Positions 9,181 to 15,920 of a stretch of 21,270 bases of DNA are shown here, in pieces. The notes beneath the pieces are model-generated. The model was not told where the DNA came from. It did not search any database and saw only the letters and a list, made by a program, of their open reading frames with translations. The position numbers and the translations under genes are program-made. The first letter of the stretch is position 1. Every line of letters begins with the position of its first letter. The DNA is from Chara braunii (Eukaryota > Streptophyta > Charophyceae > Charales > Characeae): NCBI GenBank assembly GCA_003427395.1, contig BFEA01000003.1, forward strand, positions 4,567,013 to 4,588,282. Direction: 5' to 3'.

Positions 9181-9343
9181 CCCCTCCTTCCCCCCTTCAA
9201 CCTCGTTGTCTGTTTGAGGATAGGAGTAGGATAGTCGATGTTGATTGGTGGTATCATCCTCCCCCCCTTCCCCCTCCGTCAACCTCATTGTCTGGCTGAG
9301 GATACGAGTAGGATAATCGATGCTGATTGGTGTTGCCCGACCC
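9181..9343. repeat. 82-bp tandem duplication
   Basis: The landmark CAACCTC-TTGTCTG occurs at 9198 and 9280, and GATG-TGATTGGTG at 9237 and 9319, both 82 bp apart. Each unit starts with a C-rich run. Several substitutions separate the copies, so it is older than the 45-bp repeat at 0.9 kb. Confidence 0.8.
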
Positions 9344-9735
9344 GCAATATCGATCAACAATGGGGTGTTGATTGCCCCATGGGAGGGAGGTGCACTGCTT
9401 AGGGAGTAGTTTGCTGGTGGTTAATCCTTCCCTTGCGCAGGGAAGTAATCAATGCCCCTGCTCTCCTTCGGACAGTAGGTATAAGGACTCGATGTCCATA
9501 ACATACATATTACATAATTGATAGTGATTCGTGCTTATGCTTTGATTGATAAAGATCATACACATCACATCATTTTTAGAGTTTCGTGTTTTTATTTTGA
9601 TAGACATTATACACATACATCACAAATATCACAAATATCACACATATATCACATCCTGGTTAGGGTTTCGTTGTTGACATATATTGCTTAATGTGTATAC
9701 ATAGGTAGATGGAGCTGTCAACACAATTTTGCATT
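9344..9735. other. AT-rich non-coding stretch
   Basis: AT-rich sequence with many short ATACACAT/ATCACA words (9540-9655) and no recognisable gene or RNA. The words look like a decayed short-period repeat. Confidence 0.5.
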
Positions 9736-9995
9736 GGGACGCTGGACCTGGTTTCCAGCAGATACATTCACATCATTATATAGGGACGCTGGCCCCAAAT
9801 TCCAGCAGATACATTCTCATCATTGTATAGGGACGCTGGACCCGATTTCCAACAGGTGTAGCTCCCCACCAATAGATGGAGCCTTCGACGCAGAGTCCTA
9901 CTTACCGGGGATGCTCTTATCACCTCGTTAAGTAGGTTTCCCGTATACGAAGTTTCAATAAAAACAAAAACAAAAAACAAAAAAACAAAAATCGT
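9736..9995 (+). repeat. A-tailed dispersed repeat, copy 2, with a triplicated 47-bp head
   Basis: Three GGGACGCTGG heads begin at 9736, 9783 and 9830, exactly 47 bp apart. The last one continues into the body shared with copy 1 (GCTCCCCA-CAATAGATGGAGC). The body then holds the 20-bp word also found inverted at 555-574, and ends in an (AAAAAC)n-like tail (9957-9991). Copy 1 has only one head unit, so copy number varies between copies. This is consistent with a short non-autonomous retroposon; there is no open frame of note. Confidence 0.5.
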
Positions 9996-10488
9996 GGAGA
10001 AAATGAGCATACTCCTCGAGCACATCGCTCTGAGGGAAGGGCAACTCCTTTGTTTGATCACAGAGATTAGGGGAATCGAGAGTTTGAGACTGAAAATAAT
10101 AGGTAAAGGAAATGACAAGTGTTTTAGGAGTTGCTAGTGGTACCTCTCGATGGACGTCGTGCATCCCTCAACCCACTCAAGGGTTGAGTTAGGAGAGGTA
10201 CAACTTGAAAGAACGACCAACACACCACTTACAGCCCGACGGATCGCCCGCCATGCGAGACAAGCTACTCCACCGTCTTGGTGCACACCTCACATGTCAC
10301 CATGTCCACTCCGTCGAAACTACTATGAAACTCAACCAACGATAGGTTAGGGTCAACAGCGGGTGCGGCCTCCTACCCACGCGAATTCGAACCCCACACG
10401 TGACAGAAACCACTCGCAACTCTGAGCGCAAAACCCAACCCTAATTCGACGGTAGCGCCGGCGGCAGACTTGCGAAGCCTCTATTCCT
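9996..10488. other. Non-coding stretch, nothing recognised
   Basis: No domain-bearing frame. A box B-like word (GGGGTTCGAATTC, minus strand, about 10385) is present without a tRNA fold around it. Only short open frames occur. Confidence 0.45.
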
Positions 10489-10543
10489 TTTTTTTTTTTC
10501 CTCTCTCTCTCTCTATATATATATATATATTTTTTTGGGGGGG
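10489..10543. repeat. Compound T-run, (CT)n, (AT)n, T-run, G-run
   Basis: A series of simple tracts in 55 bp: poly(T), CT repeats, AT repeats, poly(T), then poly(G). It is a typical compound microsatellite, with no gene next to it. Confidence 0.9.
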
Positions 10544-10808
10544 AAAGCGAGAAACCTTTATTCATGAAAAAAACATGAGGCCGGGAATCCTCACAAACAA
10601 CCCGGAGCAAACACAACTCTGTACTGGGACCATTACCCAGTTTAGGTAGCGGGATGACCCGACGACACTTGGCAGCGCCAACACAGGAAAAAGGGAGAAA
10701 GGAACGAACCAGAAAGCAAACAATTTCTTACCAGAAGCTACTTTCTACCTATAGGCCCTTTCGGGTGAATTGGTTGGGAATAGGTATCGGATCAGGGTAT
10801 TTGGTAAA

Positions 10809-10857
<49 letters not shown>
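10809..10857. repeat. Run of 49 G
   Basis: An uninterrupted G homopolymer of 49 bases, followed by T-interrupted G-runs to about 10870. It lies at the downstream (3') side of LINE-B, so on that strand it reads as a C tail. Such a run can form G-quadruplexes. It is also the kind of sequence where assembly length is unreliable. Confidence 0.95.
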
Positions 10858-10858
<1 letters not shown>

Positions 10859-12533
10859 GTTGGGGGGTGGAGTGAGGGGTGATAGGTGTGGAGATAGGGG
10901 TGATATTATAAAGGACCTCCTGTAATCTAGTTTTTAATTCTTTTCTTATTATCCTTCTACTCCTACTCTCTATCCTAAAACTCCCGACTATTCTGCCTAA
11001 TCGTGGGCAGTCCTATGTGCTCTGTCTAATTCGACCGAGTGGATCTTTTGATCCCCTTCTGTCTTGACACTCTCTCCCTCGACTTCCCTCTTGCCTCCTA
11101 CTGCGGATAACACAACCGAGTGCCCTGGTTGGTCTACCTAGTTAACCACTCCGAAAAGCCCAACTTCTCTCCCTCATTTATCTTCGCTAACTTATCCTTA
11201 TTTGCCCAGGTTTCCACGAACCGTTTTCTGCCCTGCTGTCTGTTCTTGCTTTTGGTGACCTTCCTCTTCCGGTCTGCTGCAATGGCTTGGCGAATTAGAC
11301 TTTTGAAAGTGTGTTTCATCTCCGTGTCGTGCATGTCTTCATCTTTGAAGGCCTTCTTGTTCCTCCCCTGCCAGATGACCCAGATGCCCACTGCCTTGAT
11401 TACTTGTGCCACGTATCCCCAGCCTTTCTCGAGGCTCAATCCCTCTGGGACTCCTCCCAATAGCACCCGCAGATTGTCCCATACGAGAGCTTTGTCTGAG
11501 ATTCTCTTCCACTCTTCGTTCCACCATTTCCATATGCGGCTTGAGGCCGGGCAGTCTCACCATAGGTGTATGGTGGACTCATAAGCCTATTCACACCTTT
11601 TACACGTAGTGTCCACTTTCATTCCTTTCTCCGCCAACCATAGTGCCGAAGGTGTGGCTACCAACGACAACAACCAGGGCCCTGCTGCTAGTCGTTGCGA
11701 TGGCATGATGGTGAGCTGTTGCCAGCACCTGGCGTTGATTGTTATAATCTTCTCCGGGTCCATCTGTAGCAATTTGGCCCATCTTTCTGAGGCCACCGTG
11801 CTTGGGGTTCTCGCTGACTCCTGGACTTTGTACCCCAGTTCTAAGGAGTACTCCGATACCTGCATGTCTTATCCCCCTTGTCCTCTACCTCGCCACGCCC
11901 ACGGCCGGGTCTGCTCTGATTTTTGTGAGCGGTAGTCCTCCACATAGTACCTCTACCGACCTTTCCCCTGCCTCATTTACCCTGTCCTTGACTCTGACTT
12001 GTTCCAATACAGGAGGAGGTCTTCTCACTGTGTCCTCGTCCTCCTGTTGTTCCATCAGTGTTATGCTGCGCTCGCTCTCTGTCTTCCTCCACTGTTGAAA
12101 CGATCTCCTCCCGTCTGCTTCGATCAATGCGAGTTTCCAAAATTCTAGGGTTTCGTCCTGCTTCTCCCCTCCGTACCAGGTACCAGGTGGGTCTACTCCC
12201 TCCGGTGCCAGGATTGCTTTTCCAATCCGCTGGGATCGCTTCTTTCAATCTGTTTATCTTCTCCTCCACTCCCCACATTCCTATTAGCTTCTCCTTAAGC
12301 TGGTCCGTAGAGACCCAGTCACCTCTGAACATGTCCCAAGTATCTCTCACCCGCACGATTCTCTTTTGAATCCATTGCCTGCCAAAGCTACCTGCTGCTC
12401 TGTTTGCCGGAAACCATCGCCCTTCTCGATCCCTGATAGCTTAGTTTCCGAAGAGCACCTGCGCCAAGACCTCTTGTGTAGTCACCGGCTTCTCCTGGTT
12501 GTCTGGCTTCAGCTTTCTATATTCTTCTTCTAC
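10858..12533 (-). mobile_element. LINE-B: 3' end of a second non-LTR retrotransposon
   Basis: On the minus strand, only the C-terminal third of a LINE ORF2 is present, then a stop at 11133-11131 and about 270 bp of 3' UTR-like sequence that runs to the G49 tract. The upstream end is abrupt near 12.53 kb, as expected for the 5' truncation common in LINE insertions. No target-site duplication or poly(A) is visible. LINE-A lacks exactly this part of ORF2, so I cannot tell whether the two belong to one family. Confidence 0.75.
11131..12533 (-). pseudogene. LINE-B ORF2 C-terminal remnant with zf-RVT-type zinc finger
   Basis: From 12533 the frame gives VEEEYRKL, then KPVTTQEVLAQVLFGN, and a TAA (12443-12441). 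It continues AIRDREGRWFPANRAAGSFG to about 12130. The reading then shifts to a second frame (IEADGRRSFQQWRKTES, to about 11885) and again near 11880 into one carrying QVSEYSLELGYKVQ. The last section has CKRC (about 11590), then H-X4-C of the zf-RVT-type finger, with an in-frame TAG and TGA inside the finger. After it comes IWVIWQGRNKKAF, the aromatic/IW-RN motif common near the end of plant LINE ORF2, and a basic C-terminus ending in WLTR. There are at least three nonsense codons and two frameshifts. Confidence 0.75.
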
Positions 12534-12931
12534 CTAGGCAGTTTCCTTTTTACGTGACAAATCTAAGTGCCAGATCCCAATAGCCCATATTATTCATTTC
12601 TGACCGTTGATCTTCGTAATCCAGGGTGAAAAATGAATAATCCAGGGTAAGATCCGTCTAGGATCCGTCTAAGATCCGGGCCGTGCGCCTATCCACGCCG
12701 TCGTCGGTCCTACTGGCCCTCGCCCCGGACCACGGCCCGGGTCGTCCGAACCATATAACAAATCTTCAATCTGGCCCGTTGGGTCCGACCGGACCGTCGG
12801 CCCGGTAGCTTGGGCCCAACGGCCCGGATCTCAGGCAACCTGAGGTACCTCAGAGCTTTCGTCGTACACGGCCGTGTTAGTCTCTTCGCACCCTGTCGTC
12901 GACGGCCGGCGCCGTGTAGTCTACCGCCTGC
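12534..12931. other. GC-rich non-coding stretch with short repeats
   Basis: ATTATTCATTT (12589-12599) and AAATGAATAAT (12631-12641) form an exact 11-bp inverted repeat. AATCCAGGGT occurs twice (about 12620 and 12640), and GATCCGTCTA-GATCCGTCTA is a direct repeat just after. The rest is rich in GGCCC/GGGCC words. No gene is seen. Confidence 0.5.

Positions 12932-12932
<1 letters not shown>

Positions 12933-13002
<70 letters not shown>
12933..13002. repeat. (TC)n-(AC)n compound microsatellite
   Basis: About 40 bp of TC repeats pass directly into about 30 bp of AC repeats (switch near 12972). Confidence 0.95.
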
Positions 13003-13006
<4 letters not shown>

Positions 13007-13244
13007 CCGCGGCCTACCATGCTGCCGTGCCGACGACCGGCTTGACGGGCCGTGCTGCTCTGCTGACGCGACCTACCGTGCAAGGTGCTGCGTGAACTTC
13101 GACGTGATTACTGTAGCGTGCGCCTGAGGCCTTGTCTCCTTTTGTGGGGGCTAAATCATGGCTGAAGGCCTGCGCCTTGTTGGTTGATCGTTGTCGGCTG
13201 GAGGTTTCGCCAGGATGGCTGACTCAAGTGAGTCTCTATATCTT

Positions 13245-13800
13245 TGACCTCCTCCCTCCCTCCGTTCTCTCTCCTTCTTCCCTCTGCCTGATCTCCGCCT
13301 GACCACCTCCTTCGCTCCGCCCTCCGTCCGTCCTCCCTCCTCCCTCCCTCCCTTTCTCCGCCCGAGCTCCGCCTGACCTCCTCCCTTCCTCCTCCCTCTT
13401 CCCCCCCGTCCTCTCTCCCTCCTTCCTTCCTCGCACATTCCTCCATCCCATTGGCCCTTCCTCCTCCCTCGGCCTTCCTTCCTCCCTCCCTCCTCCCTCC
13501 GTCCTTCCTCCCTCATCTTTCATCCTTGACCAGAGGCACCAGAGGCATCATCACCATCCCTCCTCCCTCGGCCTATCCTCCTCCCTCCCTCCATTCTTTC
13601 CTCGGTCCTTCTCCCTTGATCCCAGTCCTTCCTCCCTCGCTCCTTCCTCCCCCCTTGGCTCGCCGTCCCTCCTCCCTCCCTCTTCCCTCCCTCTTTCCTG
13701 CTTCCCTTTTTCCTCCCTCCTTCCTCCCTCCTCCCTCCGATGGTCTTAGCTTATCGCTCGCTCCCTCCCCCTCTCCCCCCTCCCTCCTGCGTCCCTTCTT
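13245..13800. repeat. Pyrimidine-rich CCTCCCT-type minisatellite
   Basis: About 550 bp made mostly of C and T, built from CCTCCCT, CCTTCCTC and CTCCGCCTGACC words. It is broken only at about 13529-13555 (CCAGAGGCA duplicated). Both strands are open over long distances because of composition, so the Ser/Pro/Leu-rich and Arg/Glu/Gly-rich frames are not evidence of genes. Confidence 0.9.
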
Positions 13801-13875
13801 TGTGCCTGACCTAGACAGTGGATTTCACTTTTCGTTATTGTATTACACCACATTTCTTTTTCGATCTCAATTAGG

Positions 13876-13980
<105 letters not shown>

Positions 13981-14089
13981 CTCTCAATGTGGCCGGTGTA
14001 GGGGATGGGGGAGGAAGAGCCTGAACTCGACTGCTTGAAATACCTGGCGCGGGTCAGTCCAATGGTCAATCTTAAGGCGGTGCCCAAAG

Positions 14090-14586
14090 AGCGAGAGGAG
14101 AATCTTGAGGAGGAAGAGCGTGAGGAAGAGGAAGACGTGCCTTGAGTGGTGGAGGAGACGGACAAAGGAGAGGTTGCAGGGAAGGAAGAACGTGAAGGAG
14201 AAGGAAGAGCTTGAGGAGGATGTGGAGTTGAAGATTGTTAGGTGAAATGTGTCTCTCTCCCCCTCTCTTCATCTCCCTGTCTCCCTCTTGCGCGCGTGAA
14301 CCCATATCGAAATCTTGAAGAGAAATGTAGCGATTACGTCCACTGGAAAAAGAAGAAAGAAACAAAATGCACTTCTTCGGTCGGGCGTCACCAAAAAAAA
14401 AAAAAAAGGTCGGGCGTCACCAAAGGGAAGCCGGCCGGGGAGAGGAAGGAGGGAGGCAGAAGGACTGGTGGAGGGAGGGATGGAGGGAGGAGGTCAGGTG
14501 GAGGTCGTGCGGAGGAAGGAAGGGAACGGAGGAGGGTTGCCGAGAGAGGAGGTCTGGCAGAGGTGGAGATCGGGGCGAGGAAGGAG

Positions 14587-14669
<83 letters not shown>

Positions 14670-14725
14670 ATTGAGGAGGAGCGCGAGGAGGAAGATCATG
14701 AGGAAGATGGAGGGTCGGTGCAGTG

Positions 14726-14766
<41 letters not shown>
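14090..14766. repeat. Purine-rich minisatellite with two (GA)n tracts
   Basis: G/A-rich sequence from GAGGAGGAAGAGCGTGAGG-type words, with pure (GA)n at about 14589-14668 and 14729-14766. Two copies of GGTCGGGCGTCACCAAA flank an A-run at 14379-14425. Part of it is the inverted counterpart of the pyrimidine block (14485-14503 against 13367-13385, 18 of 19). Long Glu/Arg frames are compositional. Confidence 0.85.
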
Positions 14767-14771
<5 letters not shown>

Positions 14772-15100
14772 CATTGTCCACTACGAAGTGATTCTGACAC
14801 GTGCTGCTCCGTTTCTCTTCTTTGGCTTTTGCCTTCCAGGGAATCTTCCAGGGAATGCTCCAAGATTCACGCCCAGCATTACGACTCACATGATTACACT
14901 ACTTGGCCTGATAACTCGCCCCTGGGAATAGCGACAGCGAAGCAGATCGGATGCTGATTACTTCATTCATTCATACATCACTACATTACGTGGCCTGCTC
15001 AACGACAGTTGCTGTCTTATGATTTGAAGACTACTTGCGTCAACTCCTCCCTCCCGCCAACGAGTCTCAACCACACCATCGGGGGCCACTGAACTGGAGA
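14767..15100. other. Non-coding stretch between microsatellites
   Basis: Mixed-composition sequence containing the direct repeat TTCCAGGGAAT (about 14835 and 14847). I see no domain, RNA gene or other repeat. Confidence 0.45.
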
Positions 15101-15136
15101 CTCACACACACGCACACACACTTGCACTTGCACTTG

Positions 15137-15168
<32 letters not shown>

Positions 15169-15194
15169 TGCACTTGCACTTGCACACACACGCA
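15101..15194. repeat. (CA)n with ACTTGC hexamer interruptions
   Basis: CA dinucleotides with two blocks of repeated CACTTG (15120-15138 and 15171-15182). It is a compound simple repeat. Confidence 0.93.
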
Positions 15195-15547
15195 GAAAGA
15201 TGGTCAAGATTAACGGGACACATGATTTAGCAAGTTAGCACATGCCATACAGACCACACACGTATTCGAGAAAATAGAGCAAACAGACTGAGGATAGGAT
15301 ATCTTGAGCAAACAGATTAACGGGACACATTGTCTCGGAAAAGTTGAAGTCCACGGACTGTGCAGTTGTGTGGGTCATTTCATCAAAAAGCGCACAACAA
15401 AAAAAGGAAGCCGAGAACGTACGGCTTCCCAAAGCAAACGATCGAGCTTCAAGAAAGACAAAGGGTTGGGTGGTATATTCCCTCCTGTTTTTTTTTCTTC
15501 TTGCAAGCGAAGCTGCAAAACAGGTCATCTCTAGTATCTCCTGATTA
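15195..15547. other. Non-coding stretch with a duplicated GATTAACGGGACACAT word
   Basis: GATTAACGGGACACAT appears at about 15208 and 15315, roughly 107 bp apart, with GAGCAAACAGA also repeated nearby (about 15276 and 15305). No gene is recognised; open frames are short. Confidence 0.45.
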
Positions 15548-15580
15548 AATCAAGACCTGTGGGTGATAGTGGTCTTGATT
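15548..15580. other. 10-bp perfect hairpin upstream of murE
   Basis: AATCAAGACC (15548-15557) pairs exactly with GGTCTTGATT (15571-15580) across 13 bases. It lies about 340 bp before the murE start codon, inside or just upstream of the likely 5' UTR. Role unknown. Confidence 0.5.
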
Positions 15581-15920
15581 GTATTATTCTGTGCGATTAA
15601 AAAAAATTACTATAAGAAAAATCGATCACGCGCATGTGGTAGCTCTGGATCCGTACAGATTTGAGAGTTTTTTATGAAGCAGACGGTTCTCTGGATTTGG
15701 TTATGATGGTCAGTGGGTAGGTAGGATGGGGTTAGTGATTGCCATGGCAGCTGGGACTTGGCTAGTACCGAGGGGAGAAGGGTTTCGATGAGCTGGTTGG
15801 GTATTGAATGATCGATCGCTCTGTTGTAGACGAGGAATCTGCCTGCCGAGGAGACGAAGGATTTGTCGAGCAAGGAAATCCGACGAATCAGACGGCTGAA
15901 AACATCATCATTGCGCCGCC
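15581..15920 (+). promoter_or_regulatory. murE 5' region with strong start context
   Basis: This region must hold the murE promoter and/or 5' UTR. The start codon lies in GCCGCCATGG, a near-ideal eukaryotic initiation context. An in-frame TGA at 15897-15899 closes the frame seven codons before the ATG, so no longer in-frame N-terminus is possible without splicing. An AT-rich patch at 15597-15620 (ACTATAAGAA) could serve as a TATA-like element, but I cannot demonstrate this. A minus-strand open frame covering 15610-15939 looks incidental. Confidence 0.5.

Noticed and set aside
10370-10400. GGGGTTCGAATTC on the minus strand as a tRNA or primer-binding site
   Set aside because: No cloverleaf can be drawn around it and there are no LTRs next to it.
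15101-15194. Regularly spaced short repeats considered as a CRISPR-like array
   Set aside because: CA and CACTTG simple repeats without unique spacers; eukaryotic context.
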